Shown in pieces: positions 1-5,064 of a stretch of DNA of 5,064 bases. The DNA is from an uncultured Bacteroidota bacterium (GTDB taxonomy: Bacteria; Bacteroidota; Bacteroidia; Chitinophagales; Chitinophagaceae). The stretch lies in the NCBI GenBank assembly GCA_903933765.1, contig CAIZLI010000043.1, positions 1-5,064 on the forward strand. Reading direction: 5' to 3'. Made by a program: the position numbers and the translations under genes. The notes under the pieces are model-generated. The model had not been told where the DNA came from, did no database searches, and was given only the letters and a program-made list of their open reading frames with translations. How positions within the stretch are numbered: position 1 is the first letter of the stretch; each line of letters begins with the position of its first letter.

Positions 1-101
1 ATGCCAGATTTGGCAATATCTAAAACCCCTTTATACGTTGTCGTTAAATGGGTCTTCTTTGTAGTTGTTTTTGACTTCTTCTTGTCTTTTTTACTGTTCA
101 T
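1..101 (-). CDS. rnr: Ribonuclease R, N-terminal fragment (cut by window edge)
   Basis: Only the first 33 codons and two bases of the next are present; the gene runs off the left edge. Translation from the ATG at 101 gives a strongly basic leader (MNSKKDKKKSKTTTKK) followed by YKGVLDIAKSG, with the next codon beginning AT. This resembles the start of Bacteroidota RNase R proteins: a lysine-rich tail, then a short strand of the form G-x-LDI-x-(R/K)-S-G-M that begins the first cold-shock-like domain. RNase R is a processive 3'-to-5' exoribonuclease that degrades structured RNA, rRNA fragments and mRNA in the cytoplasm. The catalytic RNB domain lies outside the window and cannot be checked. The ATG sits inside the end of lpxK with an 11-base overlap, so it is probably the last visible gene of the operon and translationally coupled. 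Identification rests on a short stretch, so it is probable rather than certain. Confidence 0.7.
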   Translation of the reverse strand, partial: MNSKKDKKKSKTTTKKTHLTTTYKGVLDIAKSG

Positions 102-1179
102 TTGTTTGTTGATGATATTGTGCTACAAAATCAATGACCAATTGATTAAATTCAGTTGCTTGATTAAATAGAAAAAATGGCTTGATAGGTAGTACATACA
201 ATGGCATATCATTTAATTCATTGGTATACTTTACTAATCTAACGGCATCTTTTTCGGTGGTAAGAATGAGCTTACTCTTTGCGTTAATCTGTTCAAATTT
301 ATTGCGCATCTCATTTAAATCTTCTATCGAAAAAATATGATGGTCGCTGTAACTTAATTGATAATAAGTGTGTGTGTTTTCGTGTAAATAATTTTTTAAA
401 GGAATGGGATTCGCGATACCACAAACCAATAATACCTCGTCTCGCATGGTCAACACCCATTGGTCGGATGGGTTGTAAATATGATAAGGTGTTTCGTAAG
501 TAATGGCTGTAAAAAATACAGATTGATGTTGTTCTGGATAAAGCTTTTCTAATACCTCCGCTTTATCTGCTTCTGTCATATCCAAAGGACATTTGGTAAC
601 CACAATGATATTGGCGCGCTTTGCAGACTTTCGTTCATCCCTTAGATCACCAGTTGGGAAAAAGAAATCATCGCAATACAGGTTATCATATTCGGTTAAA
701 AGAATACTAAAATGTGCATCTATTTCACGGTGCTGAAATGCATCATCTAATATCACTGTTTGTACATCTGGGATATCTTGGATCAATTGAGGAATGGCTT
801 CGATACGTCGCTCTCCAACCGCCACGCCTACTTTTGGGAATTTTAAATGAAACTGCATTGGCTCATCTCCAATTTCTAATGCGGTGGATTGATCCGTCGC
901 TAAAGCATAGCCTTTGGTTTTTCGTTTATAGCCCCTACTTAAAGTGGCTATTTTATATTCTGTAGAAAGTATGGATAATAAATGCTCTACCATAGGCGAC
1001 TTGCCAGTTCCTCCTAAAGAGAGATTACCAACACAAATGATGGGCAAATTAAAATGCACTGATTTAAAATATTTTTTAGCATACATCCAATTACGCAATG
1101 TCACCATCCAGCCATATAGGATAGCAAAAGGCAAGAGTAAAACTCTGAAGGATTTTAAAAAAATATTATTCAAATGCAT
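91..1179 (-). CDS. lpxK: Tetraacyldisaccharide 4'-kinase (lipid A 4'-kinase) LpxK
   Basis: LpxK phosphorylates the 4' position of tetraacyldisaccharide 1-phosphate to make lipid IVA, the sixth step of the Raetz lipid A pathway, on the cytoplasmic face of the inner membrane. From the ATG at 1179 the protein has 362 residues, somewhat longer than E. coli LpxK. A hydrophobic membrane-anchoring helix lies at about residues 9-30. A P-loop (GNLSLGGTGKSP) is at 51-62, LSRGYKR at 80-86, and GDEP at 104-107, whose Asp matches the conserved catalytic Asp of the family. The Walker B-like DDAFQHR is at 145-151, PTGDLRDE at 175-182, SDHH at 278-281 and LTTEKDAVRL at 306-315. The frame stays open upstream to a TTG at 1257, but that would add 26 non-typical residues and a 92-base overlap; MHLNNIFLKSFR is the usual kind of LpxK start. 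It overlaps the cyclo-ligase stop by 14 bases and the rnr start by 11. Confidence 0.95.
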   Translation of the reverse strand: MHLNNIFLKSFRVLLLPFAILYGWMVTLRNWMYAKKYFKSVHFNLPIICVGNLSLGGTGKSPMVEHLLSILSTEYKIATLSRGYKRKTKGYALATDQSTALEIGDEPMQFHLKFPKVGVAVGERRIEAIPQLIQDIPDVQTVILDDAFQHREIDAHFSILLTEYDNLYCDDFFFPTGDLRDERKSAKRANIIVVTKCPLDMTEADKAEVLEKLYPEQHQSVFFTAITYETPYHIYNPSDQWVLTMRDEVLLVCGIANPIPLKNYLHENTHTYYQLSYSDHHIFSIEDLNEMRNKFEQINAKSKLILTTEKDAVRLVKYTNELNDMPLYVLPIKPFFLFNQATEFNQLVIDFVAQYHQQTNEQ

Positions 1180-1738
1180 AGGTATTCCACGGCGTGATAC
1201 AACATGACAAAGGTACGTCAAATTCGTTGGTATCAGTGAAATTGTCCATTGGTTCAAAGTAAGACACCCCTATTTTTTGTAAGCCTTTATTGGCTTTTGC
1301 TAAGTAGCGATCATAATATCCTTTTCCATAGCCAACACGATGTCCTTTTTGGTCAAACCCCAGTAATGGAACCAACATGGTATCGATCATTGCTGAGGGC
1401 ACTTGATTAAATGGCAAAGGCTCTTGAATACCATATGCATTTAACTGCAAGGTTTCGGTTTCAAAATAAAAATCCATTTGATGTTGTTCAGCATTAATAA
1501 TCGGGTAACAGCATCTTATAAATGGATACAAGGTCTTGATGTATTTCTCGAATAACAAAGTATTGGGTTCATTCTTATTTGCTAAAGGATAAAAACTAGC
1601 AAGGACGGATGTAGTTGACCAATCGATGCGTTGTAATTGAATGAGTAGTAAATCATCCAGCTTCATGCATACTGACTCAGTCAATGCAGCTCTTTTTTGG
1701 GATAATATGTTACGCGCTTCGGCCTTTGTTATATGCAT
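1166..1738 (-). CDS. fau: 5-formyltetrahydrofolate cyclo-ligase
   Basis: This enzyme (MTHFS; YgfA/Fau in E. coli) uses ATP to convert 5-formyl-THF to 5,10-methenyl-THF, returning a storage or inhibitory folate to the one-carbon pool in the cytoplasm. The 190-residue length is normal. Family marks are a basic N-terminal helix (KAEARNILSQKRAAL, residues 5-19), ASFYPLANKNEPNT at 47-60 as the substrate-side segment, GIQEP at 103-107, LVPLLGFDQKGHRVG at 122-136, and the glycine-rich nucleotide-binding signature GYGKGYYDRYL at 136-146. The ATG at 1738 gives a typical start and overlaps the end of rsmD by 10 bases; its own stop lies 14 bases inside lpxK. No Shine-Dalgarno is visible. In this crowded operon it is likely translated by coupling. 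No other in-window gene of the run is a folate gene; folB lies in a separate transcription unit. The family assignment is secure. Confidence 0.95.
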   Translation of the reverse strand: MHITKAEARNILSQKRAALTESVCMKLDDLLLIQLQRIDWSTTSVLASFYPLANKNEPNTLLFEKYIKTLYPFIRCCYPIINAEQHQMDFYFETETLQLNAYGIQEPLPFNQVPSAMIDTMLVPLLGFDQKGHRVGYGKGYYDRYLAKANKGLQKIGVSYFEPMDNFTDTNEFDVPLSCCITPWNTYAFE

Positions 1739-2268
1739 TCGAAAAAACTAAAAATAGTGGCTCCGTAATTTCTTTGGAAACTATAGCCTTCATAAGTTTT
1801 ATAGTCATTACGAGGTGTATGTTCCAAAATGAAATACCCTTTAGGGCTGATCAATTTCTTTTCGACAATGATTTTAGGCAAATCGTCAATGGTATTTAAA
1901 GCATAGGGCGGTCCTGCAAAAATGATATCATATTGTTGATTGCAAGTAGCTAAAAACTGAAACACATCCATCTGAATGGTGATGGTGTTTTCGATTTTCA
2001 AAAAATCAATATTCTTTTTAATGAAATCAAGCATTGTTTTATCCTTCTCTACAATGGTTAATTCTGCTGCACCTCTTGATGCTAGTTCATAGCTGATACA
2101 ACCAGTCCCTCCAAATAAGTCCAAACTAAGGGCGCCGTCAATGGCCACTCTATTATGTAAAATATTGAATAAACCCTCTTTGGCAATATCGGTAGTGGGT
2201 CTGGTATGTGGCATATTGGTTGGTGGATGAATCCTCCTACCTCCATATTTTCCTGAAATAATTCTCAT
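1729..2268 (-). CDS. rsmD: 16S rRNA (guanine(966)-N2)-methyltransferase RsmD
   Basis: RsmD methylates the exocyclic N2 of 16S rRNA G966 (E. coli numbering) on the assembling 30S subunit, using S-adenosylmethionine. The 179-residue length fits the family. The start MRIISGKYGGRR is characteristic, followed by the RPTTD block at 23-27 and AKEGLFNIL at 29-37. SAM-binding motif I is DLFGGTG at 50-56, continuing ISYELASRGA at 58-67. The acidic ribose-binding position is probably E74 in IVEKD, and MDVFQFL is at 100-106. The catalytic loop reads FAGPPY at 117-122 where (D/N)PPY is expected, so residue 119 is Gly (codon GGA) instead of an acidic or amide residue. The C-terminal FILEH (146-150) and NYGATIFSFF (167-176) match the family. 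It follows the DUF3822 gene after 9 bases and overlaps the cyclo-ligase start by 10. The family is sure; full activity is less so because of Gly119. Confidence 0.93.
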   Translation of the reverse strand: MRIISGKYGGRRIHPPTNMPHTRPTTDIAKEGLFNILHNRVAIDGALSLDLFGGTGCISYELASRGAAELTIVEKDKTMLDFIKKNIDFLKIENTITIQMDVFQFLATCNQQYDIIFAGPPYALNTIDDLPKIIVEKKLISPKGYFILEHTPRNDYKTYEGYSFQRNYGATIFSFFECI

Positions 2269-2277
2269 GCGTAGAAC

Positions 2278-3090
2278 TTAAAAGATAAAATAAGGCGCGT
2301 AATGATGGTTTGGATAATCCGTATTTAAGGTAGCTCCAATACCTTCATCTGGCACCTGTTGCATATGTGCCCCTGCAAAATAACTAGCTAATGCCTGCAT
2401 CCATAAATCCCTATCGGCACTGTATCCTATTACATTTAAATTCGTATCCTTTGGTTGAATATTTGCTTGAATACAAGCATTCAACACCAGGTATTGATTT
2501 TGATCGTCCCCGCTTTTATTAAAATAATTTACAAAATGTGGTTTCCCATTTTGAATCATTAACAAAATAAAGTAATCGTTCAATAATGTAATGCAAACCC
2601 CATCCCCTTTATTAGAAGCAACTAAACTGCTTAAATAATTGATCCATTTACCAGTTGGAAAAGACCTCGTTAATAAAGTACTTAATGCATCTGGCACGCC
2701 ATAAACCAAAACTTGTTCTTGACCAATTTTTTGCAATTGTAATTCTTCTTCCATTTTTGTGCCAACAACCAAACTAAATTCATTATGGTAAAATGCATCT
2801 GCACCAGCGTGCACAGTTTTAGTTAATAAGGTTCTTTTTGTATTCATTACAAATTGAACCTGTCTATAAAAAGATTGAATCAGTTTTGAATTATTCTGCA
2901 AATAACCTAAAAGTTGATTCCACCCATTTTGATCTGTGGTGTTTTCAAAATATTCAAAAGCAATATAGGTCCCATCGATATGGTTTTTAACCACAAAACA
3001 AATAGACTGTTCGTCCACGATCAAATAAAGATCTTCCACCTTATTATTTGCTGTACTTTCTTGTACGCCGTAAATGCCAATTTTTTTCAT
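2278..3090 (-). CDS. DUF3822 family protein, function unknown
   Basis: This 270-residue protein matches what I know of DUF3822, a family found in Bacteroidota and often encoded directly upstream of rsmD, as here. No biochemical role is established. I recall a structural-genomics Bacteroides member described as having an actin-like (ASKHA) ATPase fold, but cannot check it here. There is no signal peptide or membrane helix, so a cytoplasmic protein is expected. The N-terminal half has alternating strands, LYLIVDEQSICFVV at 22-35 and GTYIAFEYFEN at 40-50. The second half repeats the pattern, with DGVCITLLNDYFILLMIQNG at 163-182 followed by PHFVNYF, then a helix around 199-210 and NVIGYSAD at 219-226. 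This two-lobed layout would suit an actin-like fold. The C terminus is polar and aromatic (HHYAPYFIF). The ATG at 3090 is preferred over an in-frame TTG at 3096. It is the first gene of the run; rsmD starts 9 bases after its stop. Confidence 0.8.
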   Translation of the reverse strand: MKKIGIYGVQESTANNKVEDLYLIVDEQSICFVVKNHIDGTYIAFEYFENTTDQNGWNQLLGYLQNNSKLIQSFYRQVQFVMNTKRTLLTKTVHAGADAFYHNEFSLVVGTKMEEELQLQKIGQEQVLVYGVPDALSTLLTRSFPTGKWINYLSSLVASNKGDGVCITLLNDYFILLMIQNGKPHFVNYFNKSGDDQNQYLVLNACIQANIQPKDTNLNVIGYSADRDLWMQALASYFAGAHMQQVPDEGIGATLNTDYPNHHYAPYFIF

Positions 3091-3105
3091 AATCAATTTC
3101 TACTG

Positions 3106-3113
3106 CAATGATA
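3106..3113 (-). promoter_or_regulatory. Weak candidate -7 box for the DUF3822-rsmD-fau-lpxK-rnr operon
   Basis: On the minus strand these bases read TATCATTG, matching the Bacteroidota -7 consensus TAnnTTTG at five of six fixed positions. It would place transcription start roughly 10 bases upstream of the DUF3822 ATG. There is no TTG or TTTG at the expected -33 spacing; an eight-T run lies directly upstream. A promoter must lie somewhere in 3091-3164 or just beyond, because the next gene is divergent, but this exact site is a guess. Confidence 0.2.
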
Positions 3114-3149
3114 CAAAAAAAAGAGGCTATGTATTGATAAAACTAGTTG

Positions 3150-3157
3150 TAGATTTG
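3150..3157 (+). promoter_or_regulatory. Candidate Bacteroidota -7 promoter box for the MATE gene
   Basis: The bases TAGATTTG match the Bacteroidota primary-sigma -7 consensus TAnnTTTG at all fixed positions. The ATG of the transporter begins only 8 bases after the box, so the predicted transcription start falls about 0-4 bases before the start codon, giving an almost leaderless mRNA. The nearest TTG upstream (3134-3136) is 13 bases away, shorter than the usual spacing of about 19-20, so the -33 element is poor or absent. An 8-base palindrome, AACTAGTT (3141-3148), lies just before the box and could be an operator or chance. Confidence 0.35.
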
Positions 3158-3164
3158 TAATTAT

Positions 3165-4523
3165 ATGAGTCAACCAGCAGCGACCCCATCCTTACAGGTG
3201 AATATTAGTAGTAAACAAATACTGACGATCTCTGTCCCTATCGCGTTGGCTATCTTGGTACCTCAGTTTAACTTTATCATCAACAATATCTTTTTAGGTG
3301 CTTTAAGCAAACAAGCACTCGCCATTGGAGGTATTACAGGGGTCTATTATTTGATTTTTGGTGTGATGGGACAAGGACTCAATAATGGTTTACAAGCACT
3401 TATTTCGAGACGAGCAGGCGAAAACCGAGTAGATGAGATTGGTGTCTTATTTAATCAAGGCGTCATTATTTCAATTTTCTTATCAATTGTTGGTATTGGT
3501 TTTACTTACTTTATAGCGCCTACAATATTTCATGCTTTATTAATTGATTCATCAAGAGCCAATACCGTCATTGAATTTCTTAAAATACGTATTTGGGGCC
3601 TACCCTTTTTATTCATCTACCAAATGCGTAATGCTTTATTAGTAGGCACCAATCAAAGTAAATTCTTGATCATTGGTACAGCCACTGAAGCATTGTTCAA
3701 TATCTTTTTTGATTATAATTTGATCTTTGGACATTTTGGATTTGCCGCTATGGGTTTAAATGGAGCAGCTTATGCATCTATCATTGCCGAAATCATGGGC
3801 TTGCTTGTTATTTACCTTGTGATACATTATCAAAAGATTGGGGCAAGATTTGATTTATTCAAAAAGCTTGAACTCAAAATGGATTATGTAAAACTCATTT
3901 TGGTGCAATCTTCCCCATTGATGATGCAGTACATGATTAGCATTATTAGCTGGGAATTCTTTTATATTTTAATAGAACATAGAGGAGAGCAATCCCTTGC
4001 GGTATCCAATGCCATGCGCAATATATTTGGCTTTTTTGGTTGTTTTACCTGGGCTTTCGCTGCCACCACTACCACCATGGTGAGTAATATCATTGGACAA
4101 GATTTACAAGACAAAGTGCTTGAATTAATTCATAAAATCATGCGCTGGAGTTTTGGTTTTGCTTTCATTGTTGCCATTATGATCAATGTATTTGCTGCTC
4201 AATTTCTTTCCATCTATGGACAAGGGGATGGCTTTTTAACCGAAGGCATTCCTGTTTTAAGAATCGTTTCTGTTGCTTTGCTTTTAATGTCCGCTTCTAC
4301 TATTTGGTTAAGTGCCGTGACAGGTACAGGACAATCTAAAGTAACTTTAATGATTGAATTTGCAGCCATTGTTATTTATATCATCTACAATTATCTTGTA
4401 CTAGAATATTACCAAATGCCTATCACTTATGGATGGTTTAGTGAGATTATCTACTGGTTGAGCTTATTGATTCCTTCCTATTTCTATATCAGGACGATGC
4501 GTTGGAAGAATAAGAAAATTTAA
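3165..4523 (+). CDS. MATE family membrane transporter (putative multidrug/solute:cation antiporter)
   Basis: This 452-residue inner-membrane protein has about twelve hydrophobic helices, roughly at 18-44, 52-75, 95-118, 138-158, 166-187, 195-222, 241-268, 278-305, 325-348, 362-385, 392-413 and 425-445, as expected for two six-helix MatE lobes. Family-like segments are GVMGQGLNNGLQALISRRAG at 66-85, GTNQSKFLIIGTATEALFNI at 161-180 followed by FFDYNLIFG, AAMGLNGAAYASIIAE at 194-209, and GTGQSK at 387-392 in the second lobe. MATE proteins export drugs, dyes or metabolites in exchange for Na+ or H+; the substrate cannot be told from sequence. The first helix reads INNIFLG (39-45) where many relatives have VDxxFVG, so the common helix-1 Asp appears to be Asn40. 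Buried acidic candidates are E175, D183, E209, E264 and E398. It is the only plus-strand gene, divergent from the DUF3822 operon and convergent with folB, hence probably a single-gene unit. The ATG is followed by a short polar tail typical of the family. Confidence 0.9.
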   Translation: MSQPAATPSLQVNISSKQILTISVPIALAILVPQFNFIINNIFLGALSKQALAIGGITGVYYLIFGVMGQGLNNGLQALISRRAGENRVDEIGVLFNQGVIISIFLSIVGIGFTYFIAPTIFHALLIDSSRANTVIEFLKIRIWGLPFLFIYQMRNALLVGTNQSKFLIIGTATEALFNIFFDYNLIFGHFGFAAMGLNGAAYASIIAEIMGLLVIYLVIHYQKIGARFDLFKKLELKMDYVKLILVQSSPLMMQYMISIISWEFFYILIEHRGEQSLAVSNAMRNIFGFFGCFTWAFAATTTTMVSNIIGQDLQDKVLELIHKIMRWSFGFAFIVAIMINVFAAQFLSIYGQGDGFLTEGIPVLRIVSVALLLMSASTIWLSAVTGTGQSKVTLMIEFAAIVIYIIYNYLVLEYYQMPITYGWFSEIIYWLSLLIPSYFYIRTMRWKNKKI

Positions 4524-4541
4524 ATCCTTAATCGAATCAGT

Positions 4542-4568
4542 TTCTAAATAGACGAAGTTGATTTAGAA
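4542..4568. terminator. AT-rich inverted repeat between convergent genes, possible bidirectional terminator
   Basis: TTCTAAAT (4542-4549) and ATTTAGAA (4561-4568) are perfect reverse complements separated by 11 bases. The repeat starts 18 bases after the MATE stop, and its left arm contains the folB stop codon. The stem is AU-rich and weak, and neither strand has a clear U-tract after it, so it is not a textbook intrinsic terminator. Its position between convergent genes with only 20 intergenic bases is the main reason to list it. Confidence 0.3.
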
Positions 4569-4924
4569 TAATTTGACCTTGTACGTTCAATATCAACGGC
4601 AGTCGTTCCTTCAAAATAAGGCACAGACAATTGTTGTTTTGTGATTTTTACATACACAGATTCCGCCATAGGATGCGCTGCTAAAATTTGATCAGCGATA
4701 TTTGTTACAATCGTTTCAAGTAATGGCGTCGGGACTGCCATGATTTTTTGGATCAAGGCATATACTTGCACATAATCAATGGTTTGTTCTAATTTTTCGA
4801 TTGTTTTGGAAGCCGGAGTCAATTGAATACGCAGATCGACTTTAAATGTATTTCCAATTTTTTTTTCTGCAGGATAAACCCCATGAAAACCATTGAAAAT
4901 TAAATCATTTAAATAGATGTGCAT
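4544..4924 (-). CDS. folB: Dihydroneopterin aldolase FolB
   Basis: FolB cleaves 7,8-dihydroneopterin to 6-hydroxymethyl-7,8-dihydropterin and glycolaldehyde in tetrahydrofolate synthesis; it acts as a cytoplasmic homo-octamer with active sites between subunits. The 126-residue length is normal. Compared with the well-studied S. aureus enzyme, the expected residues are present: GFHGVYPAEKKIG at 12-24 with the conserved Glu20, TIDYVQVY at 48-55 with the catalytic Tyr51, LLETIV at 68-73 with pterin-binding Glu70, and VKITKQQ at 92-98 with catalytic Lys96. The protein ends in a short Ser/Lys-rich tail (SNYSKSTSSI) after the core strand VDIERTR. The ATG at 4924 gives the usual start MHIYLNDLIFNG. 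It starts 13 bases after the trxB stop on the same strand, so it is probably co-transcribed with trxB. No Shine-Dalgarno is seen. Confidence 0.95.
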   Translation of the reverse strand: MHIYLNDLIFNGFHGVYPAEKKIGNTFKVDLRIQLTPASKTIEKLEQTIDYVQVYALIQKIMAVPTPLLETIVTNIADQILAAHPMAESVYVKITKQQLSVPYFEGTTAVDIERTRSNYSKSTSSI

Positions 4925-4937
4925 AGTAAAGATTTAA

Positions 4938-5064
<127 letters not shown>

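Noticed and set aside
714..1207. Plus-strand open frames at 714-965 and 944-1207
   Set aside because: They lie antisense inside lpxK, resemble no known protein, and the lpxK reading frame fully explains the region.
1684..1899. Plus-strand open frame of 71 codons across the cyclo-ligase/rsmD junction
   Set aside because: Antisense to two clearly identified genes, with no recognisable protein features.
3094..3096. TTG as start codon of the DUF3822 gene
   Set aside because: An ATG two codons further in (3090) gives the natural start MKKIGIYG; a TTG start adds only two residues and has no supporting ribosome site.
2914..3111. Plus-strand open frame of 65 codons antisense to the DUF3822 start
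   Set aside because: It is the complement of a convincing coding region and shows no family features; its hydrophobic look follows from AT-rich antisense sequence.
3115..3122. Eight-A run in the intergenic region (eight U on the minus strand) as a terminator or phase-variable tract
   Set aside because: No stem precedes it, no transcript is expected to end there, and one eight-base homopolymer in AT-rich intergenic DNA is unremarkable.
3165..4523. MATE gene as a horizontally acquired insertion
   Set aside because: Base composition and codon style look like the neighbours, and no repeats, integrase or tRNA flank it.

Overview
The window looks like ordinary chromosomal DNA from a Bacteroidota bacterium, probably of the Chitinophagaceae or a close relative. 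This rests on the AT-rich sequence, the lack of Shine-Dalgarno sites, a Bacteroidota-type -7 promoter box (TAnnTTTG), a DUF3822 gene next to rsmD (a Bacteroidota pairing), and lpxK, which indicates a lipid A-bearing Gram-negative. The family-level placement is an inference from protein style, not from a search.

Layout. Positions 1-3090 hold a tightly packed minus-strand run, read right to left: DUF3822 protein (3090 to 2278), 16S rRNA methyltransferase rsmD (2268 to 1729), 5-formyltetrahydrofolate cyclo-ligase (1738 to 1166), lipid A 4'-kinase lpxK (1179 to 91) and the first 33 codons of ribonuclease R (101 to 1, cut by the window edge). The first junction is a 9-base gap; the other three are overlaps of 10, 14 and 11 bases, so the run is very probably one operon with coupled translation. 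Positions 3091-3164 are a short divergent intergenic region with candidate promoters. Positions 3165-4523 hold a plus-strand MATE-family membrane transporter. Positions 4544-4924 (minus) hold dihydroneopterin aldolase folB. The 3' end of thioredoxin reductase trxB (minus, from 4938) is cut by the right edge and lies 13 bases upstream of folB, probably co-transcribed with it.

Function. The genes are mostly housekeeping: ribosome maturation (rsmD), RNA decay (rnr), folate metabolism (cyclo-ligase and folB), outer-membrane lipid A synthesis (lpxK), redox balance (trxB) and export (MATE). No single pathway joins them.

No mobile element, CRISPR array, RNA gene, phage gene or defence system is visible, and I do not see a previously undescribed system. 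The points most worth a second look are the glycine replacing the acidic residue of the catalytic (D/N)PPY motif in RsmD, the DUF3822 protein of unknown function heading the operon, the repeated start-inside-stop overlaps, and a promoter box so close to the MATE start codon that the mRNA may be almost leaderless.
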